Assembly (NCBI RefSeq): GCF_006539505.1
Contig: NZ_BJND01000005.1
Location: 206,283-270,282 of the forward strand
DNA: 64,000 nucleotides
Direction: 5' to 3'
From: Streptomyces spinoverrucosus
GTDB taxonomy: Bacteria; Actinomycetota; Actinomycetes; Streptomycetales; Streptomycetaceae
Position 1 is the stretch's first letter. Each line of letters starts with the position of its first letter. A program made the translations under genes and the position numbers. Positions 35,671-44,072 of this stretch are shown here, piece after piece. The notes beneath the pieces were generated by a model that was given only the letters and a program-made list of their open reading frames with translations, was not told where the DNA came from and made no database searches.

Positions 35671-36546
35671 TTACGGTTTCGTCAGCCCGAGCAGGCGGGC
35701 GGCGTTCTCCTTGAGGATCTTCGGCCTGACCTCGTCCTTGATCGACAGCTTGGCGAAGTCGGCGAGCCAGCGGTCGGGGGTGAGGACGGGGAAGTCGGAG
35801 CCGAACAGGACCTTGTCCTTCAGCAGCGTGTTGGCGTACTGCACCAGCTGCGGCGGGAAGTACTTCGGCGACCAGCCGGACAGGTCGATGTGCACGCCCG
35901 GCTTGTGCGTGGCGACGGCCAGGGCCTCGTCCTGCCAGGGGAAGGACGGGTGCGCCAGGATGATCTTCAGATGCGGGAAGTCGGCGGCCACGTCGTCGAC
36001 GTGGAGGGGGTTCGAGTACTTCAGGCGGATCCCGCCGCCACCGGGCACACCGGCGCCGATGCCGGTCTGGCCTGTGTGGAACAGCGCGATGGTGCCGGTC
36101 TCCTCGATCACCTCGTACAACTCGTACGCCACCGAGCGGTCGTTGGGGAAGAAGCCCTGGATGCTGGGGTGAAACTTGAAGCCCTTCACCCCGTACTCCT
36201 CGACCAGGCGCCGGGCCTGCCGCACGCCCGCCTTTCCCCGGTAGGGGTCGATGGAGGCGAAGGGGATGAGGACGTCCGAGTTGGCGGCGGCGGCCTCGGC
36301 GACCTCCTCGTTGGGGACCGGCGGGGTGCCGGTGGCGGATTCGGCGTCGACCGTGAAGATCACGGCGGCCATCTTCCGCTCGCGGTAGTACTGGGCGGTC
36401 TCCTCCAGGGTCGGTTTCCGCTTGCCCTCGACCTTGAAGTAGGCGGAGGAGGCGTCGTGCAGGTCGTCGTCCAGGGAGGAGTGGCCCTTGGAGGACACCT
36501 CCGCGTGGGTGTGGACGTCGATCGCGACCAGCTCGTCCAGGTCCAT
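35671..36546 (-). CDS. Amidohydrolase_2 (ACMSD/resorcylate decarboxylase-like) enzyme
   Basis: 291-residue metal-dependent TIM-barrel protein. Key motifs are the N-terminal DVHTH, the lysine strand GVKGFKFHPS, ALFHTG, LAHPSFPW and the catalytic Asp in FGSDFPV. The family includes decarboxylases and hydrolases of aromatic acids and cleavage products. Its ATG 36546 shares one base with the SDR stop (TGATG), so the two are coupled. The exact reaction cannot be told. Confidence 0.85.
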   Translation of the reverse strand: MDLDELVAIDVHTHAEVSSKGHSSLDDDLHDASSAYFKVEGKRKPTLEETAQYYRERKMAAVIFTVDAESATGTPPVPNEEVAEAAAANSDVLIPFASIDPYRGKAGVRQARRLVEEYGVKGFKFHPSIQGFFPNDRSVAYELYEVIEETGTIALFHTGQTGIGAGVPGGGGIRLKYSNPLHVDDVAADFPHLKIILAHPSFPWQDEALAVATHKPGVHIDLSGWSPKYFPPQLVQYANTLLKDKVLFGSDFPVLTPDRWLADFAKLSIKDEVRPKILKENAARLLGLTKP

Positions 36547-37463
36547 CACGCCTCCGGGAACTTGGGCGCCGGAATGCCGACCGACTGGAGTTCGGCGCCG
36601 ACCGAGGTGGGCCAGACGTCGGCCAGGGTGTCGGGGGTCCAGCCGCCGTCGGCGTACGCCGTCCTGATCTCCTGCGGATGCGACCAGAGTGCCACCTTGT
36701 CGCCGCCGATGCCGATGCACTGACCGGTCACGCCGCGCGCGGCCTCGGAGGCCAGGAACGGGACCAGGGCCGCGCAGTCCTCGGGGGTGCCGAAGCCCTC
36801 GCCCTTGCGCAGGAAGTCCGGCAGCGGCTCGCCGTTGCGCATCGCCTCGATGTACGGGGCGAAGGCGGGGATGGTCTCGGTCATCGCGGTCGCGGCGACC
36901 GGCACGATGGCGTTGACGGTGATGTTCGCCCGGCCCAGCTCCATGGACCAGGTGCGGGCCATGGCGGCGATGCCGGCCTTGGCGGCGGCGTAGTTGGTCT
37001 GCCCGAAGTTGCCGCGCTGTCCGGCCGGGGAGCCGACCAGGATCAGGCTGCCGCCCTCGCCCTGCTCGCGCATCCGGACGGCGGCGGCTCGGGCGCAGGT
37101 GAACGTGCCCTTCAGGTGCGTGGTGAGCACGGCGTCGAAGTCGTCGTCGGTCATCTTCCACAGCACCTTGTCGCGCAGGATGCCCGCGTTGGTGACCAGG
37201 ACGTCGAGCCGCCCGAACTCCTCGACCGCGCGGTTGACGAGCCGGTCCGCCGCCTCGGACGTACCGACCGGGACCACCTCGGCCACGGCCCTGCCGCCCG
37301 CTTCCTTGATGGACTTCACGGCCGCCTCGGCCACGGCCTCGTCGACGTCGTTGACCACTACGGACGCGCCGTGGGCGGCCAGGGCGTGCGCGTAGGCGAG
37401 GCCGAGGCCCCGGCCGCTGCCGGTGACGACGGCGACCTTGCCGGAGAGATCGATGCTGGGCAC
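36546..37463 (-). CDS. Short-chain dehydrogenase (3-hydroxyacyl-CoA dehydrogenase/MFE-2-like)
   Basis: 305 residues. The NAD(P) loop GSGRGLG (15-21), NAG and the catalytic YAAAK with upstream Ser in GSPAGQRG are present. The long C-terminal part resembles the dehydrogenase half of peroxisomal multifunctional enzyme type 2, which normally works with a MaoC hydratase, and such a gene lies in this operon. First gene of the leftward catabolic operon; the upstream gap holds tandem palindromic repeats. Confidence 0.88.
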   Translation of the reverse strand: MPSIDLSGKVAVVTGSGRGLGLAYAHALAAHGASVVVNDVDEAVAEAAVKSIKEAGGRAVAEVVPVGTSEAADRLVNRAVEEFGRLDVLVTNAGILRDKVLWKMTDDDFDAVLTTHLKGTFTCARAAAVRMREQGEGGSLILVGSPAGQRGNFGQTNYAAAKAGIAAMARTWSMELGRANITVNAIVPVAATAMTETIPAFAPYIEAMRNGEPLPDFLRKGEGFGTPEDCAALVPFLASEAARGVTGQCIGIGGDKVALWSHPQEIRTAYADGGWTPDTLADVWPTSVGAELQSVGIPAPKFPEA

Positions 37464-37479
37464 GGGTGGGTCCCTTCAC

Positions 37480-37547
37480 ACGGGTTCGACTTCGAGTCGC
37501 ACGGGTTCGACTTCGAGTCGTATGGGGGTGCGACTTCGAGATCGAAG
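37480..37547 (-). repeat. Two and a half tandem copies of a palindromic 21-base unit
   Basis: Positions 37480-37500 and 37501-37521 are identical except for the last base. Each unit contains the inverted repeat CGACT-TCG-AGTCG. A third, degenerate copy at 37530-37542 leads into the palindrome CTTCGA-GA-TCGAAG (37534-37547). The unit is two helical turns long and lies immediately upstream of the SDR start, so it looks like an operator array. Confidence 0.7.
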
Positions 37548-37554
37548 CTAAGAG

Positions 37555-37582
37555 CAATAATTGTTGGCGTCAATAGTTGTTG
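37555..37582 (+). promoter_or_regulatory. Duplicated CAATA(A/G)TTGTTG motif, probable MarR operator
   Basis: The 12-mers CAATAATTGTTG (37555-37566) and CAATAGTTGTTG (37571-37582) repeat with a 16-base period. The first contains the perfect inverted repeat CAAT-A-ATTG typical of MarR-family sites. They lie just before the MarR gene and after the palindromic array. Confidence 0.45.
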
Positions 37583-37599
37583 TGACCCACGGGTGCGGG

Positions 37600-38118
37600 A
37601 TGCTGGAATCTCCAGGACGCACCGAGCACAGGGAGCCAGCCATCACACGCCAGAACGTCACCCCGAAGCCCATCGACGCGGACGAGCCGTGGATGCGAGG
37701 GCTGCACGCCGACACGGGCTACCTGCTGTACCGCCTGGGCCTGCGCTCGGGTCAGCTGTTCAACGCCTGCCTGCAGGAGTCGGGCCTGCGCCTGCGCCAC
37801 TACGCGGTGCTGCGCTTCCTCGCCACCACGGAGGGCGCCCTCCAGCGCGAGCTGAGCGCCCGGCTCGGCTATGACCCGAGCGCGATCGTCGGCCTGGTCG
37901 ACGACCTGGAGAAGCTGGGCTTCGCCGAGCGCCGCCCCTCCCCGGACGACCGCCGCAGCCGGATCGTCGTCCTCACCGAGAGCGGCCGGGCGTTCCTGCG
38001 CGACACCGACGAGGCCGGCCTGCGCGTGACCAGCGAGTTGCTCGGCCCGCTGGACCCGGCCGAGCGGGAGTCGCTGCACGCGCTGCTGCTACGGATCGCC
38101 GAGGACGGCCTGAACTGA
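37600..38118 (+). CDS. MarR-family transcriptional regulator
   Basis: 172 residues. The winged HTH is seen as LRHYAVLRFLATTEGALQRELSARLGYDPSAIVGLVDDLEKLGFAERRPSPDDRR with the wing DDRRSR. The start is uncertain: ATG 37600 is the nearest good codon. A textbook AGGGAG (37630-37635) lies 6 bases before ATC 37642, and ATG 37690 is the next methionine. It is divergent from the SDR operon and upstream of an MHS transporter and a secreted hydrolase, so it probably senses the transported acid. Confidence 0.88.
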   Translation: MLESPGRTEHREPAITRQNVTPKPIDADEPWMRGLHADTGYLLYRLGLRSGQLFNACLQESGLRLRHYAVLRFLATTEGALQRELSARLGYDPSAIVGLVDDLEKLGFAERRPSPDDRRSRIVVLTESGRAFLRDTDEAGLRVTSELLGPLDPAERESLHALLLRIAEDGLN

Positions 38119-38132
38119 TGTTGTGCAAAGGA

Positions 38133-38161
38133 TTGACGGCCGCACGATGACTGCCTAACTT
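38133..38161 (+). promoter_or_regulatory. Promoter of the MHS transporter/hydrolase operon
   Basis: TTGACG (38133-38138), a 17-base spacer and TAACTT (38156-38161) form a near-ideal vegetative promoter. The leader to GTG 38200 is about 32 bases and contains AGGGAG. Confidence 0.55.
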
Positions 38162-38199
38162 CACGGCACCAGCCGCGCCCCGTCCCCAGGGAGCTCACC

Positions 38200-39555
38200 G
38201 TGCAGCCGTCCCCCTCAGTCGCCCAACCCTCCCCCGATTCCCGGCAGTTGCGCCGCGTCGCCGTGTCCGGCCTGCTCGGCACCACCGTCGAGTTCTACGA
38301 CTTCCTCGTCTACGGCACGGTCGCCGCGCTCGTCTTCGGTGACCTGTTCTTCCCGCAGGCCGACCCGGCGGTCGGCACCATCGCGGCGTTCGGCACGTTC
38401 GCCGCCGGCTATGTCGCCCGTCCGCTCGGCGGCATCGTCTTCGGGCACTTCGGCGACCGGCTCGGCCGCAAGTCGATGATGTTGCTGACCATGGTCCTGA
38501 TGGGCTGCGGCAGCTTCCTCATCGGCCTGCTGCCGACGTACGACGCGATCGGGGTCTGGGCGCCCGTGCTGCTCGTCGCCCTGCGCGTCGTGCAGGGCCT
38601 CGCGATCGGCGGCGAGTGGGGCGGCGCCATGCTGATGGTCGTCGAGCACGCCGAGCACGCGCAGGGCTCCCGGCGCGGCCTGTGGTCCAGCTTCACCCAG
38701 CTCGGCGCCCCGCTCGGCTCCGTACTGTCGGCCGGTGTGGTCACGCTCGTCGCCGCCCTGCCGGACGACGAGTTCCGCAGCTGGGGCTGGCGGGTGCCGT
38801 TCCTGCTGAGCATCGTGCTGCTGGCCGTCGGCCTGTTCGTGCGTCTGAAGGTCGCGGAGAGCCCGCTGTTCGCGCAGGTCAAGCGGGAGCCGGTGGACAA
38901 GCCGCCGATCCTGGAGGTGCTGCGCCGCCCGAAGCCCGTGCTGCTGGCCGCCTGTGTCGGCATCGGCGCGTTCACCGCCCAGTCGCTGCTGACGAGCTTC
39001 ATGATCTCCTACGCCGTCGACCAGGGGTACACCCGCCCGCAGGTGCTGACCGCGGTGACCGTCGCCTCCTGCGTGGCCCTCGCCGTGCTGCCCGCCGCGT
39101 CCGCGCTGTCCGACCGGGTCGGCCGCCGACCCGTCGTGCTCGCCGGTGCGATCGCCTCGGCGGCGCTCGCCTTCCCCGTGCTCGCCCTGGTCGACTCCGG
39201 CTCGCCCGGCCTGCTCATCCTCGCCCTCGCCCTCGGCCACGGCGTCGCCCAGTCCACGATGTACGGGCCGCTCGGCGCCCTGCTCACCGAGATGTTCGGC
39301 ACCCGCGTCCGCTACACCGGCGCCTCCCTCGGCTACCAGGGAGCGACCCTGATCGGCGCCGGATTCTCCCCACTGATCGCGGGCAGCCTCCTCGCCTCCT
39401 TCGGCGGCGGCAGCGCCCCGGTGTCGCTGCTGCTGTGCGCGGGCGCGGCGATCACCGCGCTCACGGTGTGGCGGCTGCGCGAGACGCACGCCGACGCCCT
39501 GGAGTCCCCCACCGCCCGAGCCGCCGCGCCGACCCCGGAAGGGATGCCCCGTTGA
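38200..39555 (+). CDS. MFS transporter, metabolite:H+ symporter (MHS) family
   Basis: 451-residue 12-helix permease. It has the MHS start GTTVEFYDFLVYG, the loop 2-3 motif GHFGDRLGRKSMM, and a second copy DRVGRRP at the start of the C-terminal half. MHS members import organic acids such as shikimate, alpha-ketoglutarate or aromatic acids with protons. It overlaps the following hydrolase start by 4 bases (TTGA), suggesting that the hydrolase releases what this protein imports. Confidence 0.9.
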   Translation: MQPSPSVAQPSPDSRQLRRVAVSGLLGTTVEFYDFLVYGTVAALVFGDLFFPQADPAVGTIAAFGTFAAGYVARPLGGIVFGHFGDRLGRKSMMLLTMVLMGCGSFLIGLLPTYDAIGVWAPVLLVALRVVQGLAIGGEWGGAMLMVVEHAEHAQGSRRGLWSSFTQLGAPLGSVLSAGVVTLVAALPDDEFRSWGWRVPFLLSIVLLAVGLFVRLKVAESPLFAQVKREPVDKPPILEVLRRPKPVLLAACVGIGAFTAQSLLTSFMISYAVDQGYTRPQVLTAVTVASCVALAVLPAASALSDRVGRRPVVLAGAIASAALAFPVLALVDSGSPGLLILALALGHGVAQSTMYGPLGALLTEMFGTRVRYTGASLGYQGATLIGAGFSPLIAGSLLASFGGGSAPVSLLLCAGAAITALTVWRLRETHADALESPTARAAAPTPEGMPR

Positions 39556-40910
39556 GGACCCGGATCGCACTACTGGCCGTGTCCCTGTGTGCGGTGACCG
39601 CACTGCCCGCACAGGCCGCCACGGACGCGCACATCGAGGGCCGACTCCCCTCCGGCGCCACGTACTTGATGGACGTACCCGCCGACTGGAACGGCACCGT
39701 CCTCCTCTACAGCCACGGCTACCGCGCCTCCGGCTGGCCCAACCCGGCCGAGAACGCGCCCAGTTCCGAGACCCGGGCCGAACTCCTCGCCGACGGCTAC
39801 GCCCTCATCGGCTCCTCGTACGCGACGACCGGCTGGGCCGTCACGGACGCCGTCCCCGACCAACTGGCCACCCTGGACCTGTTCACGTCCCGCTTCGGCA
39901 CCGCCCGGCGCACCCTCGCCTGGGGCACCTCCTACGGCGGGCTCGTCACCACGACCCTCGCCGAGCGGCACGCGGACCGGTTCGACGGGTCGCTGTCGAT
40001 GTGCGGGCTGGTGCAGGGCGGGATCGCCAACTGGAACAGCACGCTGGACCCGGTGTTCGCGCTCAGGACGCTGCTCGCTCCCGGGGCGGACATCCCGCTC
40101 ACCGGCTTCGCCGACCAGGCGGCCGCGCAGAACGCCGCTCAGGCGCTCACCGCGAAGGTCACCGCCGCCCAGCAGACCCCCGAGGGCCGCGCCCGGATCG
40201 CCCTCGCCGCCGCCCTGCACAACATCCCCGGCCACAACGACCCCGCCCAGCCGGAACCGGCGCCGACCGACTGGGACGCCCAGCAGGCCAACCAGTACGC
40301 CGCCGTCACCGGGCTCCTCCAACTGCCCGCCTTCAGCTGGCGCCAGGAGGCCGAGCAACGGGCGGGCGGCAACCCGTCGTGGAACACCGGCGTCGACTAC
40401 ACGGCGATGCTGCGCCGCTCGCCGCTCTACAAGGAGGTCACCGAGCTCTACAAGGAGGCGGGAGCTTCCCTGCGCGCCGACCTCGCGGCGCTGAACCGCG
40501 CACCCCGCATCTCCGCCGACCCCGCCGCCGTACGGTGGATGCGCGACACCAGCGTCCTCACCGGCCGCCTGACCGACCCACAGCTGAACATCCACACCAC
40601 GGGCGACGCGCTGATCCCGGTGCAGGCGGAGAGCGCCTACCGCCGGGCCACCGGCCCGGACCGCCGCCTCGCCCAGGCGTACGTCGACGGCCCCGGCCAC
40701 TGCACCTTCACCACCGGCGAGATGCTCGCCGCCCTGCACACCCTGGAGCACCGCCTGACCACCGGCCACTGGGACACCTCGGCGGGAGCCCTCAACGCCC
40801 GTGCACGACAGGAGGAACCGACGACGCGGCCGCGGTACGTGACGTATCGGCCGACGCCGTATCCACGACCGTACGACCTCGGCCACCCCGGGGACGGACG
40901 TCACCGGTAG
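39552..40910 (+). CDS. Secreted alpha/beta hydrolase
   Basis: 452 residues from TTG 39552, overlapping the transporter stop. The signal peptide is MRTRIALLAVSLCAVTALPAQA, with cleavage after residue 22. The nucleophile elbow is GTSYGG, and a late His in GPGHCTF is the likely third member of the triad. The rest has an alpha/beta hydrolase core (VLLYSHGYRASGWP) with a large cap. It is probably an esterase on an extracellular acid-bearing ester; coupling to the MHS importer supports this. The Pro/Arg-rich tail is disordered. Confidence 0.85.
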   Translation: MRTRIALLAVSLCAVTALPAQAATDAHIEGRLPSGATYLMDVPADWNGTVLLYSHGYRASGWPNPAENAPSSETRAELLADGYALIGSSYATTGWAVTDAVPDQLATLDLFTSRFGTARRTLAWGTSYGGLVTTTLAERHADRFDGSLSMCGLVQGGIANWNSTLDPVFALRTLLAPGADIPLTGFADQAAAQNAAQALTAKVTAAQQTPEGRARIALAAALHNIPGHNDPAQPEPAPTDWDAQQANQYAAVTGLLQLPAFSWRQEAEQRAGGNPSWNTGVDYTAMLRRSPLYKEVTELYKEAGASLRADLAALNRAPRISADPAAVRWMRDTSVLTGRLTDPQLNIHTTGDALIPVQAESAYRRATGPDRRLAQAYVDGPGHCTFTTGEMLAALHTLEHRLTTGHWDTSAGALNARARQEEPTTRPRYVTYRPTPYPRPYDLGHPGDGRHR

Positions 40911-40933
40911 CGGCTCCGAGGTCGCGGGGCCGG

Positions 40934-41248
40934 TCAGTCGAACCTGATCTCGTAGCCGTCCTCGGTCGGGCGTCCGTAGTAGCGGGCGCCCACCAGGTCG
41001 TACCGGCCGTGCTTGGCCAGCAACGCCTCGACCAGTCCGGGGTCGCTCGCCACCCGGGCGCCGGTCGCCCGGTCGAAGAACGTGATGGAGAAACCCTTCC
41101 CCGACCGCACGCGGGTGTCGGCGGTCCGCTGCCGCGGCACGCCGACAGCACCGCCGGACCGGCGGCGTCGCCAGGCACGGACCGCGACGACGACACCCGC
41201 CAGCACCACGACGGCGACAACCAGGCGGTGCACCATCACCGGATCCAT
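40934..41248 (-). CDS. Small membrane-anchored protein, unknown function
   Basis: 104 residues. A single N-terminal helix (VHRLVVAVVVLAGVVVAV, about 6-23) is followed by a basic stop-transfer RAWRRRRSG. The remainder is soluble, with a compact domain containing FFDRATGARVASDPGLVEALLAKHGRYDLV. GGAGGGGGAGG precedes ATG 41248, an exceptionally strong ribosome site. No family recognised. Confidence 0.7.
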   Translation of the reverse strand: MDPVMVHRLVVAVVVLAGVVVAVRAWRRRRSGGAVGVPRQRTADTRVRSGKGFSITFFDRATGARVASDPGLVEALLAKHGRYDLVGARYYGRPTEDGYEIRFD

Positions 41249-41410
41249 GCCTCCCCCTCCTATCCCGACGGCCGTGCCGATGACGCGCACGCTAGCCCGG
41301 CCCGTGCGGGACCGGTCCCGAATTCCCCCGCACCGGGCGGAGATGCCGAGCATGTCCGCCTTCATCACTTGAACTCCCCGGCTGCCCAAGGACTTTCTCG
41401 GTTGCACCTC

Positions 41411-41471
41411 TTGACGGCTGGAGTGCCCGGGAGCACATTGGCCGCGCAGCCACTGTCTGAGAGCGCTCTCA
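41411..41471 (+). promoter_or_regulatory. CebR-like operator and promoter of the GH16 gene
   Basis: TGAGAGCGCTCTCA (41458-41471) is a perfect 14-base palindrome. It differs by one symmetrical pair from the CebR site of Streptomyces (TGGGAGCGCTCCCA, from memory). Upstream is TTGACG (41411-41416) with a weak CACATT (41434-41439). The operator would lie just after the transcription start. The remaining 289-base gap, 41249-41537, shows only a second half-site GCGCTCTC near 41487. Confidence 0.55.
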
Positions 41472-41537
41472 AGAACCCCCCACGGGCGCTCTCCGACAGG
41501 CACCCGCGCATCCCCACTCCGTACCGAGAGGCAACCC

Positions 41538-42935
41538 ATGAGTGAAACCTCCGGCACCCCCGGCAGACGCCGGCCCTACCGGCGGGCCCTCGTCGCCGTG
41601 CTGAGCACGCTGGGCCTCGCCGCGCTCGCCGCCACGACCGTGACGCCGACCGCGACCGCGGCCGCGCCACCGCCCCCGTCGGGCTGGACGCAGGTCTTCG
41701 TCGACGACTTCAACGGCGCCGCCGGCTCCGGCGTCAACACGGCCAACTGGCAGTACGCGACCGGGAAGGGCTACCCGGGCGGCCCCGCCAACTGGGGCAC
41801 CGGCGAGGTCGAGACGATGACGTCCAGCACCAGCAACGTCGCCCTCGACGGCAGCGGCAACCTCCGTATCACCCCGCGCCGCGACGCGGCCGGCAACTGG
41901 ACGTCGGGCCGGATCGAGACCAACCGCACCGACTTCCAGCCCCCGGCCGGCGGCAAGCTGCGCGTCGAGGCGCGCATCCAGATGCCGAACGTCACCGGCG
42001 CCGCCGCCCGCGGCTACTGGCCCGCCTTCTGGATGCTGGGCGCCCCGTACCGCGGCAACTACTGGAACTGGCCGGGCGTCGGCGAGCTGGACATCATGGA
42101 GAACGTCCAGGGCCTCAACACCGTCTGGGCGACGATGCACTGCGGCACCTCTCCCGGCGGCCCGTGCAACGAGACCACCGGCATCGGCGGTTCCACCGCC
42201 TGCCCCGGCGCCACCTGCCAGTCCGGCTTCCACACGTACCGCATGGAGTGGGACCGCTCGACCGACGTCGAGGAGATCCGCTTCTACGTCGACAGCACCC
42301 ACTTCCACACCGTGCGGGAGAACCAGGTCGACGCGACCACGTGGGCGAACGCCACGGACCACGGCTTCTTCATCATCCTCAACGTGGCGATGGGCGGCGG
42401 CTTCGTGGACGCCTTCGGCGGCGGCCCGGACGCGGCCACGGTGCCGGGTCACCCGATGGTCGTCGACTACGTCCAGGTGCTGTCGGCCGGTGGGAGCGGT
42501 ACCACACCTCCGCCGACCGGCAACCGGGACGCCTACAGCGCCATCCAGGCCGAGTCGCACGACGGCCAGTCCGGCACGATGACCGAGTCGACCTCCGACA
42601 CGGGCGGCGGCCAGAACATCGGCGCCCTCGCCAATGGCGACTGGGCGCTCTATCGGGGCGTCAACTTCGGCTCCACGCCCGCCAGGCAGTTCTACGCCCG
42701 GGTCGCGAGCGGCGCCGGATCGGGCGTGAGCGGGCTGGTCGAGGTGCGCCTGGACAGCCGTAGCAGCGCGCCCATCGGGAGCTTCGCGATCGGCAACACG
42801 GGCGGCTGGCAGTCCTGGCGGACGGTTCCGGCCAATATCTCCTCCGTCACGGGCACCCACGACGTCTATCTGACCTTCACCAGCGGCCAGCCGGCCGACT
42901 TCGTGAATGTGAATTGGTTCAACTTCGGTCGCTGA
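41538..42935 (+). CDS. Secreted GH16 endo-beta-1,3-glucanase with CBM6
   Basis: 465 residues. A signal peptide (about 1-42, ending TATA-AAPPPP) precedes the GH16 jelly roll (about 48-325). The catalytic EXDXXE motif is GELDIMEN with nucleophile Glu183, Asp185 and acid/base Glu188. A C-terminal CBM6/CBM35-like module (about 333-465, starting YSAIQAESHDGQSG and ending VNWFNFGR) would hold it on beta-glucan. The domain set resembles secreted laminarinases. A CebR-like operator upstream suggests induction by cellobiose or laminaribiose. Confidence 0.92.
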   Translation: MSETSGTPGRRRPYRRALVAVLSTLGLAALAATTVTPTATAAAPPPPSGWTQVFVDDFNGAAGSGVNTANWQYATGKGYPGGPANWGTGEVETMTSSTSNVALDGSGNLRITPRRDAAGNWTSGRIETNRTDFQPPAGGKLRVEARIQMPNVTGAAARGYWPAFWMLGAPYRGNYWNWPGVGELDIMENVQGLNTVWATMHCGTSPGGPCNETTGIGGSTACPGATCQSGFHTYRMEWDRSTDVEEIRFYVDSTHFHTVRENQVDATTWANATDHGFFIILNVAMGGGFVDAFGGGPDAATVPGHPMVVDYVQVLSAGGSGTTPPPTGNRDAYSAIQAESHDGQSGTMTESTSDTGGGQNIGALANGDWALYRGVNFGSTPARQFYARVASGAGSGVSGLVEVRLDSRSSAPIGSFAIGNTGGWQSWRTVPANISSVTGTHDVYLTFTSGQPADFVNVNWFNFGR

Positions 42936-42966
42936 GTGACTGCTTGAGCGGTTCTTTCAACCTGAG

Positions 42967-42992
42967 CGGGGCCCACGCGCGCGTGGGCCCCG
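42967..42992. terminator. Perfect-palindrome bidirectional terminator
   Basis: CGGGGCCCACGCG (42967-42979) is the exact reverse complement of 42980-42992, forming a 26-base palindrome followed by TT. It separates the convergent GH16 and AraC genes. Confidence 0.75.
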
Positions 42993-43015
42993 TTGCCGTG
43001 TCACGGTCCGCCGTA

Positions 43016-43912
43016 TCAGCGCAGCTCCGCACGGAACGCCGCCGGCGTCATCTCCGTGTGCTGGTGGAAGAACTTGGAGAAGTTGGCCGCGTCCGGGAAG
43101 CCGACCGCCGCGCCGACGCGGCCGATGGGCAGGTCGGTGTGGGCGAGGAGGCGTTTGGCCTCCAGCACGACGCGTTTGTCGATGAAGGCCTTGGGAGTGT
43201 CGCCGGTGGCGGCGCGGACCGCGCGGACAAGGGTGCGGCGGGAGTAGCCGAGGGCATCGGCGTAGGCGCTGACGCTGTGGTTGGTCGCGAAGTCCCGCTC
43301 GACCGCGTCCCGGAAGAGGGTGAAGGTGGTGTCCGCCTGCTGCTCCGCCGCCTCTGCCGAGCTGGCCGCCAGATGGGCGAGGCGCAGCAGGAACGCGCTG
43401 AGGGAGTGGCGCAGTACCGCGGTGTGCAGGCTCAGGGGCAGCGTCGCCGCGTCCTCGTACTCGCGCTGGAGATGGGACAGGGACGCCCTCAGGGCCGCGA
43501 GCTGGGCGGGGTCGGGGTGGAGCAGGGGCGGCAGGTCGTAGCGGTACAGGCCGGTGGCCTCGACCGTGGCGCGGGGCAGGAAGCCGGGCTGCATGGTCAG
43601 GACGGTTCCGCGGTACTCGCTCATGGCCGTGAAGCGGTGCACCTGTCCCGGGCGGATCCACAGCACATCGCCGGCCTTCGCCTCGTACTCGGTGAAGTCG
43701 ATCATGTGCCGTACGGGTCCGCCGCTGAAAACCATCACGACATGGAAGTCGATGCGGTGGATGCGGTCCAGCGGAGCGTCGGAGTGCCAGACGTGGTCGG
43801 GGTCCATCGGGCCGACCTGCATGCCGACGCCGCAGACGCTGAGCTCGACCGGGAAGGCGAACGTCCGGATGCCGTCCCGACTGTCGCCACCTTGGATGGT
43901 TCTGTCCGCCAT
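43016..43912 (-). CDS. AraC-family transcriptional regulator
   Basis: 298 residues. An N-terminal cupin-like sensor (about 20-140; AKAGDVLWIRPGQVHRF) is followed by the two-helix-turn-helix domain (about 205-298), whose second HTH reads IGRVGAAVGFPDAANFSKFFHQHTEMTPAAFRAEL. ATG 43912 with AGAAGGAC upstream is used; a further in-frame upstream start would add about 20 residues without a ribosome site. Its target may be the GH16 gene or the divergent pentose-phosphate operon; the sequence does not decide. Confidence 0.88.
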   Translation of the reverse strand: MADRTIQGGDSRDGIRTFAFPVELSVCGVGMQVGPMDPDHVWHSDAPLDRIHRIDFHVVMVFSGGPVRHMIDFTEYEAKAGDVLWIRPGQVHRFTAMSEYRGTVLTMQPGFLPRATVEATGLYRYDLPPLLHPDPAQLAALRASLSHLQREYEDAATLPLSLHTAVLRHSLSAFLLRLAHLAASSAEAAEQQADTTFTLFRDAVERDFATNHSVSAYADALGYSRRTLVRAVRAATGDTPKAFIDKRVVLEAKRLLAHTDLPIGRVGAAVGFPDAANFSKFFHQHTEMTPAAFRAELR

Positions 43913-43990
43913 GTCCTTCTCATACCGCCTTGACGTGCGTGGGCGTGTCCCACTTTCACCACAGGCTGGCACACCCCAACCTTCCGGCGA

Positions 43991-44040
43991 AAAAGTCAGA
44001 CTTTTAAGGTCGAACGCGTCGGACCAGCAACAACGCTGGT
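43991..44040 (+). promoter_or_regulatory. Palindrome and leader hairpin before the pentose-phosphate operon
   Basis: AAAAGTCAGACTTTT (43991-44005) is a perfect palindrome around a central A and is unusually AT-rich. ACCAGC-AACAAC-GCTGGT (44023-44040) can form a hairpin, followed by TTCAA/TTGAA arms (44041-44057) before the ribosome site. The first could be an operator and the others leader structure. Confidence 0.45.
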
Positions 44041-44072
44041 TTCAATGACCTTTTGAAGAGGACTGCCTACAG

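Noticed and set aside
37480..37542. CRISPR-like repeat
   Set aside because: Only two exact 21-base copies, directly adjacent without spacers, and palindromic; an operator array fits better.
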